Assembly: GCA_015654675.1 (NCBI GenBank)
Contig: JAATGM010000024.1
Coordinates: 1-64,000 of the forward strand
DNA: 64,000 nt
Reading direction: 5' to 3'
Source of the DNA: Planctomycetota bacterium
GTDB taxonomy: Bacteria > Planctomycetota > Phycisphaerae > UBA1845 > UTPLA1
Both the position numbers and the translations under genes were made by a program. A model generated the notes under the pieces. That model made no database searches, had not been told where the DNA came from, and worked only from the letters and a program-made list of their open reading frames with translations. How positions within the stretch are numbered: position 1 is the first letter of the stretch; each line of letters begins with the position of its first letter. Below are positions 35,944 through 44,636 of the stretch, one piece after another.

Positions 35944-37056
35944 TCATCTCCCCCGCCGCCGCATTCGCAGCCCCACTCCAACAACGCCCATCAGAAAAAT
36001 CGTCCCCGGCTCAGGAATGTGAAGCAGGAATCCCTCGGTCCGTCCACTCGTCCCGGCTACATTTCCATATCCAACGATGTACTGTCCGTCCGGCGTCATG
36101 TCGGCCGGGAAAATCTGCTCCCAGTGCGACAAATCCAGCCCGTATTCGCCGGTCAGAACATCCGTCAGCGTTCTCATCCCATGCACCGGATCCCAGATCG
36201 ATCCTTCGTAGTGGTCACGAAATCCGGTTCCCAGAACCAGCATTCCATCGGCCGACACGCATGCCGCCGTCCCGTCCAGTTCGCCGCCGGGCAAGTCGCC
36301 CAGGTTGTCCACCCCACCGGACCGATTTGCTCGCGTCGCGACGCCCGCAAAGTTGGATTCAGACCGTCCCACTAGAAAGTCTCCGCCGGATGAAATGTGA
36401 GCGGCGATCACCCGGGTCAGGTTCCCGCTGATGTTGCCGCCATCAACTATGCCCGTATCTCCTCGCCAGAAGAAATAATCTCTCGCAGACCCCGCGAGAC
36501 TCGCATAGCCCCCGATCGTCAACCCGTCATCCGAAATCCCGGTCCCCCGCGAAAATCCATTCGCCGACAGGAACCCAAGCCCCACCATTCCCGTCCCCGA
36601 GGTCCACTTGAACGCTTGATCGCGCGACGTTCCCGACGTGCCCGAGATCACCGACCCATCAGCCGAGATCCCCGTCGCAGAGCCGCTGATCGCCGGGAAT
36701 CCCGGAATCTCTCCCAATCCCACCATCCCCGCCCCCTCCGTCCACCGGAATGGCCGGTTGCTGGAGTTGCCCACGCTCTGCCCTACGACGACACCCGTGT
36801 TCGAAACGTCCGCTCCGGTACTCGATACATCGCCGGCAATCACTCCCAGATTCAGCAACCCGCCTGATCGAGTCCAGCGAAAGGCCTGAGCCAGTCCGTT
36901 GCCGCCCGTCCCGCTCACGTATTGTCCATTCGGAGAGATACCATTCGCCCGCGTATCGAGCTGCCCGAGCCCCATGATAAACGGCGCCTCAGCCGAGGCC
37001 GACCCAGCGACCACGAACATCGCACCGATAGCAATAAGCAATCTTGGCTTCGACAT
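35944..37056 (-). CDS. Secreted HAF-repeat protein with PEP-CTERM signal
   Basis: 370 residues from the ATG at 37056, which has GGAGGGAAC about nine bases upstream and starts a signal peptide (MSKPRLLIAIGAMFVVAGSASA). The frame is open to 37182 but without a sensible leader. Six or so HAF repeats follow (GISADGSVISGTSGTSRDQAFKWT, GISDDGLTIGGYASL and similar), ending PDGQYIVGYGN and GRTEGFLLHI. The C-terminus IPEPGTIFLMGVVGVGLRMRRRGR is a PEP-CTERM sorting signal. The function is unknown. It is transcribed divergently from the WNG protein at 37440. Confidence 0.82.
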   Translation of the reverse strand: MSKPRLLIAIGAMFVVAGSASAEAPFIMGLGQLDTRANGISPNGQYVSGTGGNGLAQAFRWTRSGGLLNLGVIAGDVSSTGADVSNTGVVVGQSVGNSSNRPFRWTEGAGMVGLGEIPGFPAISGSATGISADGSVISGTSGTSRDQAFKWTSGTGMVGLGFLSANGFSRGTGISDDGLTIGGYASLAGSARDYFFWRGDTGIVDGGNISGNLTRVIAAHISSGGDFLVGRSESNFAGVATRANRSGGVDNLGDLPGGELDGTAACVSADGMLVLGTGFRDHYEGSIWDPVHGMRTLTDVLTGEYGLDLSHWEQIFPADMTPDGQYIVGYGNVAGTSGRTEGFLLHIPEPGTIFLMGVVGVGLRMRRRGR

Positions 37057-37439
37057 GTGACCGTTCCCTCCGGATTTAGGACATGCTCCGAGAAGAGTGA
37101 CCTTCCCGACTGTCGTCATCGTACTAAACCACCAGATGCAAGACAATGGAATCCGCCAATTCACGTCTGCCACGTGTTCCAATTATCAATGAACGATCCG
37201 GCAATCGCGTGACGCAGTGCCAACCCCTGGCGCGAAGTCCAAAACTGATCGATCCGACCCAATTCCGGACCGCCCCGTCTCCCCCTTTCACCCTCGTTTC
37301 CCGCATCCACTAAAGCCCTGTTGCGCTAATTTTTCCCAACTCCGCCAGCCAGCCGATTCATACTTGCAACGCAACAATTCCCGGGTTTAGACTAATCCCA
37401 ACTGGAACACTTCATCTCAACACTAAAGGAGGACCGCAC
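37057..37439. other. Divergent intergenic region between HAF and WNG-repeat genes
   Basis: About 380 bases with no supported gene. A short CCAATTATCAATGAAC at about 37178-37193 is a remnant of the ATTNNNN heptamer arrays. A possible promoter for the plus-strand gene is listed separately. Confidence 0.5.
37364..37393 (+). promoter_or_regulatory. Possible sigma-70-type promoter for the WNG gene
   Basis: TTGCAA (37364-37369) and TAGACT (37388-37393) are 18 bases apart and 46 bases upstream of the start codon. Both hexamers match the consensus at four of six positions. Confidence 0.3.
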
Positions 37440-39845
37440 ATGCTCCGTAACCTCCGGCTCGGCACTGCCTTCACTTCGGTCGCCTTAGTCGTCCACGCGT
37501 CGACTACGCTCGCCAACGATCAAGTGTCCTGCACCGCCGCCTGGCGCCCCGGCGACGGCATCCCCGGTGTGGACGGTTTCCCCGTGCTCGCCGCGACATC
37601 CTGGGACCCCGACGGCCCGGGTCCGCTTCCTCCGCAGCTGGTGGTCGGAGGAGAATTCGGCGTCGCCGGCGGCTCAAACGCCCTCAACGTCGCCACCTTT
37701 GACGGCTCCGCTTGGAAGCCCTTGGGCGACGGCTTCGACCAAACAGTCCAGGCCCTCACAGTTTGGAATGGCATGCTCGTCGCGGGCGGAAGATTCGGGT
37801 TGTCCGGCAGCACGCCGCTCAACCGGATCGCAATGTGGAACGGCTCGTCCTGGGTGCCTCTCGGCAGCGGAATCGAACAAGGCGTGGTGAACGCCCTCGC
37901 CGTCTACAATGGCGAGCTGATCGCCTCTGGAAATTTCGCCATCGCGGGCGGCGCCCCCATGAGGAACATCGCCCGCTGGAACGGCGCAACATGGCAGCCA
38001 CTCGGTAGCGGAGCCGGAACGTCTTCAAACAGTGTATTTGCACTCACCATTTACGACAGCAACCTCGTGGCCGGCGGAGATTTCCTGACCGCCGGCGGCG
38101 TCAGCGTAACTCGTGTCGCCAAGTGGGACGGCGCAAACTGGGCTCGCGTGAGCGGCGCGGACTCGACCGTCCGCGCCATGTGCACTCACAATACGAACCT
38201 GATGATCGTTGGTGACCTCGGCGCAATACAGTTTAACGGCACAAACAATCAGTATCTGGGCGTCCTCACGAATGTCAAAGGCGTCGCTTCCTACGCCGGC
38301 TCGATCTTTATTGGTGGATTCTTCTTCATCCCCGATGGAAACACCCTGACCTTTGACATGGCCCGCTGGGACGGATCCGCTTGGCGCCCGCTTGGCATCG
38401 GCATGCGCGGCCTGTCGAACGCCGCGACCGTCTACTGCCTCACCACCCACGACGGAAAGCTCATCGCAGGCGGCAACTTCGCGGTCGCCGGCGGCAAATC
38501 CGCCAGAAATGTCGCTCAGTGGGACTTATCAAGCTGGTCCTCGATCGGCCGCGGCACCGATGCTCGCGTCATCACATTCGGCCGCTACAACGGCAAGCTC
38601 GTCGCCGGCGGTGAGTTCAACATGATCGGTGGAACCGATGCCCGCAAAATCGCTTGGTGGGATGGCGCTGCATGGCAAACCTTCGGTACAGGATTCGATC
38701 GCCTGAATGACCAGCCGCAGTACGTCTACATTCAGGCCCTCGCCGAATTTAACGGAAAGCTGATCGCCGCGGGCAGCTTTGGCACTGCCGGAGGCGTCCC
38801 CGCCAAGAACATAGCGCAATGGAACGGCGCTTCCTGGCAACCGCTCGGCCCGGGCATGGACGACGGTTTCGTGACTTCCTTGTCCGTATACCAGGGAAAG
38901 CTCATTGCCGGCGGAGGATTCAAGAACATCGGCGGTGTCTTGGTCGGACAGGTCGCTCAATGGGACGGAGCGTCGTGGCAACCCATGTCGGCCGGCCTGC
39001 CCGAAAGCTGTCAGCTCAACATGCTTGCCGTGGAAGGTGCCGGACCGGTTGGCGCTGGCTATTTCAATAATACCGATCCCCTCCGCGGGTGGGATGGGTC
39101 CCAATGGAATATGAGCGGTCTTGACGCGCGCGGCTGCTCCTCGGCGTCCCGCCCGATCGCGTATGCGGCTGTCATTCATAACGGCCATCTTGAAGTGGGT
39201 GGGGAATTTTGCACGCCAACCGGAGTCCCGCGGGGTCTATTGTTCGGCGGCGGTCTAAACGGAACCGTCCGTGCGCTCGGCAGTTATCAGGGCGATCTCA
39301 TCGCCGGCGGAGCTTTCAATCTTGCCGGTGGAGTCCCCGCCAACGGAATCGCTCGTCGCCAAGACAGCGCGGGTGGCGGCTGGTCCGCCCTGGGTGCGGG
39401 AATGACGAACGTGTTGGCGATCGATTCCTTCAACGGCGATCTCTTCGTTGGCGGCGATTTCCGCCACGCCTCCGACTCCAACTCCGCCTTTCTCGCTCGC
39501 TGGCGCCTCACGCCCGAACCCCCGTCGATCGCCCAGCAACCCGCGCCGCGAAAAATCTCTGTCGGCGGCAGCGCATCCTTCCACGTCACCACCTTCGGCG
39601 GCCAGCCACAAACCTACCAGTGGCGGAAAAACGGCGCGACGCTCACAGACGACGCCCACATCACCGGCGCACTGACCGATACCCTCAACATCTCTACAGT
39701 TAGTCTCGTCGACAACGGCCTCTACGACTGCGTCATCACCAACGCCTGCGGCGCAGCCACCTCTAACCAGGCCCGACTCACCGTCATAGGCCAGGCCCCA
39801 ACTTTCAACCCAATCCAGCCCATTGGACCAGGAAACCCGGGGTGA
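37440..39845 (+). CDS. Secreted WNG-repeat protein with C-terminal Ig-like domain (copy 4)
   Basis: 801 residues, ATG preceded by AAAGGAGG at ideal spacing. A signal peptide (about 1-25) is followed by SCTAAWRPGDGIPGVDG, matching the mature start of copy 2. It has about 13 repeats with cores such as YNGELIASGNFAIAGGAPMRNIARWNGATWQPLG. The C-terminal Ig-like domain (about 700-780: YQWRKNGATLTDDAHITGA, DNGLYDCVITNACG) leads into the tail NPIQPIGPGNPG. The layout and length are close to copy 2. The role is unknown. Confidence 0.78.
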   Translation: MLRNLRLGTAFTSVALVVHASTTLANDQVSCTAAWRPGDGIPGVDGFPVLAATSWDPDGPGPLPPQLVVGGEFGVAGGSNALNVATFDGSAWKPLGDGFDQTVQALTVWNGMLVAGGRFGLSGSTPLNRIAMWNGSSWVPLGSGIEQGVVNALAVYNGELIASGNFAIAGGAPMRNIARWNGATWQPLGSGAGTSSNSVFALTIYDSNLVAGGDFLTAGGVSVTRVAKWDGANWARVSGADSTVRAMCTHNTNLMIVGDLGAIQFNGTNNQYLGVLTNVKGVASYAGSIFIGGFFFIPDGNTLTFDMARWDGSAWRPLGIGMRGLSNAATVYCLTTHDGKLIAGGNFAVAGGKSARNVAQWDLSSWSSIGRGTDARVITFGRYNGKLVAGGEFNMIGGTDARKIAWWDGAAWQTFGTGFDRLNDQPQYVYIQALAEFNGKLIAAGSFGTAGGVPAKNIAQWNGASWQPLGPGMDDGFVTSLSVYQGKLIAGGGFKNIGGVLVGQVAQWDGASWQPMSAGLPESCQLNMLAVEGAGPVGAGYFNNTDPLRGWDGSQWNMSGLDARGCSSASRPIAYAAVIHNGHLEVGGEFCTPTGVPRGLLFGGGLNGTVRALGSYQGDLIAGGAFNLAGGVPANGIARRQDSAGGGWSALGAGMTNVLAIDSFNGDLFVGGDFRHASDSNSAFLARWRLTPEPPSIAQQPAPRKISVGGSASFHVTTFGGQPQTYQWRKNGATLTDDAHITGALTDTLNISTVSLVDNGLYDCVITNACGAATSNQARLTVIGQAPTFNPIQPIGPGNPG

Positions 39846-39888
39846 CAAATCCAAACCCGCGGATCTCTCCATCACGCAGACTGCGTAT

Positions 39889-39936
39889 ATTGGATATTAT
39901 GTATTATAAATTACCAATTAGTAATTGAATATTGAG
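39889..39936. repeat. AT-rich 7-nt repeat array (ATTNNNN family)
   Basis: Six units: ATTGGAT, ATTATGT, ATTATAA, ATTACCA, ATTAGTA, ATTGAAT, then ATTGAG. This is the longest array of the AT-rich family here, between the convergent WNG and kinase genes. Confidence 0.85.
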
Positions 39937-39946
39937 TGACTCGCAC

Positions 39947-42508
39947 TCACTCCGCCCCGCCCCCATTCCGCCACCGCTCCGCCTTCTCGCCCGCCCCGGC
40001 CTCCGGGTCGGCCTTGTCCCACGCCTCATACAACCCGACAAACGCCGCCCGCGTCTGCTCCAGATGCGCCGGCGGAAGCCCGCGTGTCTGCTTCAACATG
40101 TCATAAGCCGACTGAATCTCCCCCTCCGCCTCCGGAAAACGCCCCAGCCGGATCAGGCAGTTCCCGATGTTCCGATGAATCAGCCCGATCTGAAAATGCC
40201 CCGCCGGAAGCGACTTCTCCGCGATCCCCAGCGCCTCGCGATACAGCGGCTCCGCCTCCTCCGCCCGCCCGGTGTCGCGCAGCAGCGACGCCAGGTTGTT
40301 CAAACTCTGCGCCACGCTCTCGTGCGTCGCCGGCAACAGCTTCTTTCTCATCGCAAGCGAAGCCCGCAGCAGTGTCTCCGCCTCGCCTTGTTCCTTGCGC
40401 GCCCGCAGCGCCAGCGCCTTGTTGTTCATCACCGTCGCGATCGACGCGTGCTCCTCCCCATACGCCGCTCGCAACGACGCCAGCGCCTCGTCGGCCGTAA
40501 CGATCGCACCCGCGAAATCGCCGCGCTGCCGCTGCAGCTCCCCCAGGTTGCTCAAAACCCGCCCGCGCTGCCCCGCCAATACCGGCTTCTTCGGCCGCAC
40601 GCTCAACGCCAGCCGATACATCCGCTCCGCCCCGTCCAGGTCGCCCGTCGCTCGCAGCAGCTCGGCGTAGTTATTGCACAGCGTCGAGTAGATCTCCTCC
40701 TGGACATACCTCCCGTCTTTCTGCATCGCGTCCAGCGCCTCGCGAAACAGCGCCGCCGACCCCGGAAAATTCCCCTTCATGTGCAGAATCGTCGCGAGAT
40801 TCCCCATTGACCCGTACAACTGCGGATCGACCGGCGACGGGCTCGCCTTCCCAAGCTCCAGCGCCCGCCGCATGTTCTTCTCCGCGTCGTCGTATCGCCC
40901 GAACGACATCGCCAGTTGGCCAAGTTGCAGCCGCACCGCCGCCTCGGCCGCCGGCTTCTTTTCCAGCGCTCCGTCGTCTATTCGCTTCTGCGCCCGCAAA
41001 ACGACGTCGCTGATCCGCGCGTCCCGCTCCTCGGGCCGGCGGTTCGGATCGTCTCCGCCCAGTAGGTCCGCCGTGACAAACATCGTCACCGCCTCTGCCA
41101 GATCCCGCTGCCGCTCGGCCTCCCCCTGACCCGCTACTGCCAGTCTTCGCTGCGCCCGCGCCTCAATCAGGCCCACCGTCGTCCCCACCACCGCGGCAAT
41201 CAGCAGCACCACAATCGCCGCGCCGGCCGCAACCAGCGCACGGTTCCGTCGCACCATCTTCTTCAGGCGATACACCCGGCTGGGCGGAGCCGCCTCCACC
41301 GGCTCGTCGCGTAAAAACCGCTCCACGTCCTCCGCCAGCGCAATCGCCGACGCATACCGCCGCGTGCGATCCTTCTCCAGACACTTCATCACGATTGCGT
41401 CTAGGTCACCGCGCAGCGACGGAACAAACCGGCTCGGCGGCCGCGGCTCAACCTCGCGAATCGTCCGCAGCAGCTCCGCCAGTCCGGCCCGCCCCGGACG
41501 CGTAAACTCTTCCCCGGCCCAGGGCGTCGCCCCAGTAAGCAATTCGTACAGCAACATCCCCAGCGAATAGACATCGCTTCGCGTGTCGACATCCTCCCCG
41601 CGCAGGTCCGCCTGCTCCGGACTCATATACGCCGGCGTCCCGATGAAAAACCCCTCCATCGTCACCAGCGAGTCCGCCGTCGCGCGCTGCCGCGCCGCCT
41701 TCGCAATGCCGAAGTCGATCACCTTCGGCCCGGCCCGCCCCTCGTGCTCAACCACCAAAACGTTCGACGGCTTGATATCCCGGTGAATGACCCCCTTCTG
41801 ATGCGCGTGCTGCACCGCCTGGCACACTTGCACAAAAAGCTCGAGTCGCCGCCGCAGCGGCAACCGCCGCTCGTTCGCGTACTGCGTGATCGCCGCGCCG
41901 CGCACCAGCTCCATCACAAAGTACGGCCGCCCCGCCGGGGTCGCACCCGCGTCATACACCTGCGCGATCCCCGGATGATCCATCAGCGCCAGCGTCTGCC
42001 GCTCGGCCTCGAACCGCGCAATGACCTGCCGCGTGTCCATCCCCGGCTTGACGATTTTGAGCGCCACCTCGCGCACCAGCGGTGCAAGCTGCCGCGCGCG
42101 ATACACAGTACCGAATCCCCCCTCCCCAATCCGCTCCAGCAACTCGTATCGATCGATCCGCGTCCCGGCCGATTCCTCAACGAACCGCGCCGGCATCCCC
42201 GATTGCCGAAAGTTCAACGTCTCGCGCGGGTCCAGCCCCGCCCCCGCGCTCGAGCCGGGCTTCGTCTCGCGCAGTAGCGGCTTGAGATCGTCCCGCAGCC
42301 GCGGTTGCGCGACCGCCGCCCGCTCCAGCCAGTCCGACTGCAACGGATCGGCCGCGCTCTCATAGTGCATCAGCAACGACTGCACCCGCCCACGCAACTC
42401 ATCGTCCGCGCCGCAAGCCGCTTTCAGGTATGCCGCTCGCTCCCCTACCGGCCGGCTCGACGCTGCTTCAAAGAGTTCCGCCATCCGTCGAAATTTTTGC
42501 GGGTCCAC
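39947..42508 (-). CDS. Ser/Thr protein kinase with TPR sensor region
   Basis: 853 residues from a GTG at 42508, chosen because AAGGAG lies eight bases upstream and only five bases separate it from the sigma factor stop; a GTG at 42517 or an ATG at 42544 overlapping the sigma gene are alternatives. The kinase domain (about 120-390) has IGEGGFGTVY, VALKIV, HRDIKPSNVLV, DFGIAK, GTPAYMSPEQ and DVYSLGMLLYELL. One membrane helix (about 420-440, ALVAAGAAIVVLLIAAVVGTTVG) separates it from 8-9 TPRs (about 500-820). The coupling with an ECF sigma gene is common in Planctomycetes and suggests that the kinase controls, or responds with, that sigma factor. Confidence 0.9.
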   Translation of the reverse strand: MDPQKFRRMAELFEAASSRPVGERAAYLKAACGADDELRGRVQSLLMHYESAADPLQSDWLERAAVAQPRLRDDLKPLLRETKPGSSAGAGLDPRETLNFRQSGMPARFVEESAGTRIDRYELLERIGEGGFGTVYRARQLAPLVREVALKIVKPGMDTRQVIARFEAERQTLALMDHPGIAQVYDAGATPAGRPYFVMELVRGAAITQYANERRLPLRRRLELFVQVCQAVQHAHQKGVIHRDIKPSNVLVVEHEGRAGPKVIDFGIAKAARQRATADSLVTMEGFFIGTPAYMSPEQADLRGEDVDTRSDVYSLGMLLYELLTGATPWAGEEFTRPGRAGLAELLRTIREVEPRPPSRFVPSLRGDLDAIVMKCLEKDRTRRYASAIALAEDVERFLRDEPVEAAPPSRVYRLKKMVRRNRALVAAGAAIVVLLIAAVVGTTVGLIEARAQRRLAVAGQGEAERQRDLAEAVTMFVTADLLGGDDPNRRPEERDARISDVVLRAQKRIDDGALEKKPAAEAAVRLQLGQLAMSFGRYDDAEKNMRRALELGKASPSPVDPQLYGSMGNLATILHMKGNFPGSAALFREALDAMQKDGRYVQEEIYSTLCNNYAELLRATGDLDGAERMYRLALSVRPKKPVLAGQRGRVLSNLGELQRQRGDFAGAIVTADEALASLRAAYGEEHASIATVMNNKALALRARKEQGEAETLLRASLAMRKKLLPATHESVAQSLNNLASLLRDTGRAEEAEPLYREALGIAEKSLPAGHFQIGLIHRNIGNCLIRLGRFPEAEGEIQSAYDMLKQTRGLPPAHLEQTRAAFVGLYEAWDKADPEAGAGEKAERWRNGGGAE

Positions 42509-42513
42509 GGCAC

Positions 42514-43077
42514 TCACTCCTTGCTGAGTTCCGACCGAAGCCACGCCTTCGCCATCCGCCAGTCCGCCTCCACCGTCGAAAGCGAAATATCCAGTTCGCG
42601 TGCCGCCTCTTCCGAAGTCAGCCCGCCAAAAAACCGCAACTCAACCACCCGAACCTTCCGCTCATCAAGTTCCGCCAGCCGCCGCAGCGCCTCATCCAGC
42701 GCTTCGACGTCCAGATCCGCCCGAAGTCCATCCGGCGTGTCCGCGTCCAGCGAGAGCACGGTGCACCCGCCGCCGCGCTTGTCGGCCTTCTTCGCCACCG
42801 CATGGTCGACCAGCACATGCCGCATCACCCGCGCCGCCATCGCGCGAAAGTGCACCGGATCAATCCGATCGCCCGCCGATGCGGCCAGCCGCAGATACGC
42901 CTCATGCACCAGCGCCGTGGGTTGCAGCGTGTGCCCTTTGCGTTCGCTGATTAGATAGCGCTCCGCAAGGCCGCGCAGCTCGTCATAAAGGCCCGCAAAC
43001 AGCGCCGCCGCCTGCCCCGCCTCGCCGCGAGATTGGCTGGAACCCCCGTGAACGGAATTGGCTCTCGGTTCGGACAA
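42514..43077 (-). CDS. ECF-type RNA polymerase sigma factor (TIGR02999-like)
   Basis: About 187 residues from a TTG at 43077 with GGAG ten bases upstream; this length suits the family, while the open frame reaches 43356 into the divergent gene. Region 2 reads LYDELRGLAERYLISERKGHTLQPTALVHEAYLRL, typical of the TIGR02999 group, followed by FRAMAARVMRHVLVDHA. Region 4 has the helix-turn-helix LTSEEAARELDISLSTVEADWRMAKAWLR. It is followed directly by the kinase/TPR gene, with no anti-sigma factor gene visible. Confidence 0.88.
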   Translation of the reverse strand: MSEPRANSVHGGSSQSRGEAGQAAALFAGLYDELRGLAERYLISERKGHTLQPTALVHEAYLRLAASAGDRIDPVHFRAMAARVMRHVLVDHAVAKKADKRGGGCTVLSLDADTPDGLRADLDVEALDEALRRLAELDERKVRVVELRFFGGLTSEEAARELDISLSTVEADWRMAKAWLRSELSKE

Positions 43078-43201
43078 GGCGGATTTGCTCCAGGTACGCC
43101 GGAGAGAAATCCAAGGGTGCGGGACGGAAATCTCGCCCTCTATGTTAACCGGGCCCGGCGCGCGTTGCGCCCCCGTATCGCTCGATCCAAGGGAGAACCC
43201 C

Positions 43202-44620
43202 ATGCATATCCGCGTACTCCGAACCGCCGCCCTGCTCCTCGTCATCGCCATTCCCGCACTCGCTGGCGACCTCAACCCGCCGCCCGGCCCCGTCGCACCG
43301 ACGATGAAGACCCTCACCGAAGTCGAACCACGCATCCCGATCTCCGCGACCACCACGCCCGGCGACGCCGACTCGCTCTACCGCATCGCTCAATCCGGAT
43401 CGTACTACCTCACTGGCAACGTCACCGGCGTGGCCGGCAAGCACGGCATCGAAGTCGCCGCCAACGACGTCACCATCGACCTCCGCGGCCACGCGCTCAT
43501 CGGCGTCGGCGGCTCGCTCTCCGGCTTCGCGATCAACGGCTTCTTCGGCATCGTCATCCACGATGGAAACATCAGCGGCTGGGGCGGCAGTGGCATCCTC
43601 GGCGACATGAGCGGCGCCGATCACTTTCATCACCTCTACGTCCACCACGTCAGCGCCTTCGGAATCACCGTCAACTCCGGCTCGATCATCGAACACTGCC
43701 GCGTGCAGTCCTGCAGCACCGGCGGAATCAGCACCAGCAACAACGTCGTCATTCATAACACCGTCGCAACCAACAACGGCGGCGCCGGCATCGCCGCCGG
43801 AACCGCTTCCACGCTCGTCAGTTGCGAAGGAACTTCAAACAGCGGCCCCGGCCTTATCATCTCAGGCGGACACGGCTCGATCTCCTACTCGAACGCAACT
43901 CTGAACCTCTCCACCGGCATCGACGCCGGCGACGGCGGGCAATTCACCCATTGCCACGCCAATCGCAACGCCAATGGCATCGTCGTCGGTGAGGCCGGCC
44001 ACGTCGCGAACTCCACCGCCGACGAAAACTCGCTCACCGGAATCGTCGCGGGTGCGACCTCCACCATCGTGAGCTGCTCCTCCTGGAACAACGACGTCCA
44101 CGGCATCAGCGTCACCGCCGGCACCGTCACCGGCTGCACCGCCCGCGAAAACACCAGCGACGGAATCAACGTCACCAGCGGCTCGCTCGTCGACGGCTGC
44201 ACCGCCGCCTCGAACACGCGCGACGGCATCGCCGCCGGCTCCGGCTGCATCGTCACGCGCTGCACCGCCTCGTCGAATACCGGCGATGGCATTCAGGCCT
44301 CGGGCGACTGCCGCATCTCCGACAACAACTGCGACAACAACGGCTTCATCACCGGCGACGGCGCCGGCATCCACATCACCAGCAGCGACTGCCGCATCCA
44401 GGGCAACAACGTCACCGACAACGATCGCGGCATCGACGTAGACGTCTCCGGAAACCTCGTCATCCAGAACTCAGCCAGCGGTAACGGCACCAACTACGAG
44501 ATCGTCGCCAACAACAAAGTCGCCCCCATCCTCCTCGCACCGGACAGTCTCGCCATCAGCGGCGACACCGGCGGCGCAGGCGTCGGCACCACCAACCCCT
44601 GGGCCAATCTCAGCTACTAA
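43202..44620 (+). CDS. Secreted right-handed parallel beta-helix protein
   Basis: 472 residues from the ATG at 43202 (AGGGAGA upstream). The signal peptide is about 1-21 (LRTAALLLVIAIPALAG). The mature start LNPPPGPVAPTMKTLTEVEPRIPIS is a block often seen before beta-helix domains in planctomycete proteins. From about residue 70 the protein has short repeats such as NGGAGIAAGTASTLVSCEGTSN and TRDGIAAGSGCIVTRCTASSN, the pattern of NosD/pectate-lyase-like right-handed helices. No catalytic residues can be assigned. It begins a run of three plus-strand secreted genes with close spacing. Confidence 0.8.
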   Translation: MHIRVLRTAALLLVIAIPALAGDLNPPPGPVAPTMKTLTEVEPRIPISATTTPGDADSLYRIAQSGSYYLTGNVTGVAGKHGIEVAANDVTIDLRGHALIGVGGSLSGFAINGFFGIVIHDGNISGWGGSGILGDMSGADHFHHLYVHHVSAFGITVNSGSIIEHCRVQSCSTGGISTSNNVVIHNTVATNNGGAGIAAGTASTLVSCEGTSNSGPGLIISGGHGSISYSNATLNLSTGIDAGDGGQFTHCHANRNANGIVVGEAGHVANSTADENSLTGIVAGATSTIVSCSSWNNDVHGISVTAGTVTGCTARENTSDGINVTSGSLVDGCTAASNTRDGIAAGSGCIVTRCTASSNTGDGIQASGDCRISDNNCDNNGFITGDGAGIHITSSDCRIQGNNVTDNDRGIDVDVSGNLVIQNSASGNGTNYEIVANNKVAPILLAPDSLAISGDTGGAGVGTTNPWANLSY

Positions 44621-44636
44621 CGCGGAGGCACGAGTC

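Noticed and set aside
16194-39936. Heptamer arrays as a CRISPR-like system
   Set aside because: Units are 7 bases with no unique spacers, and no cas genes are in the window.
42514-43356. 280-aa version of the ECF sigma factor
   Set aside because: The first 90 or so residues have no family similarity and overlap the promoter and start of the divergent beta-helix gene. The TTG at 43077 gives the usual family length.
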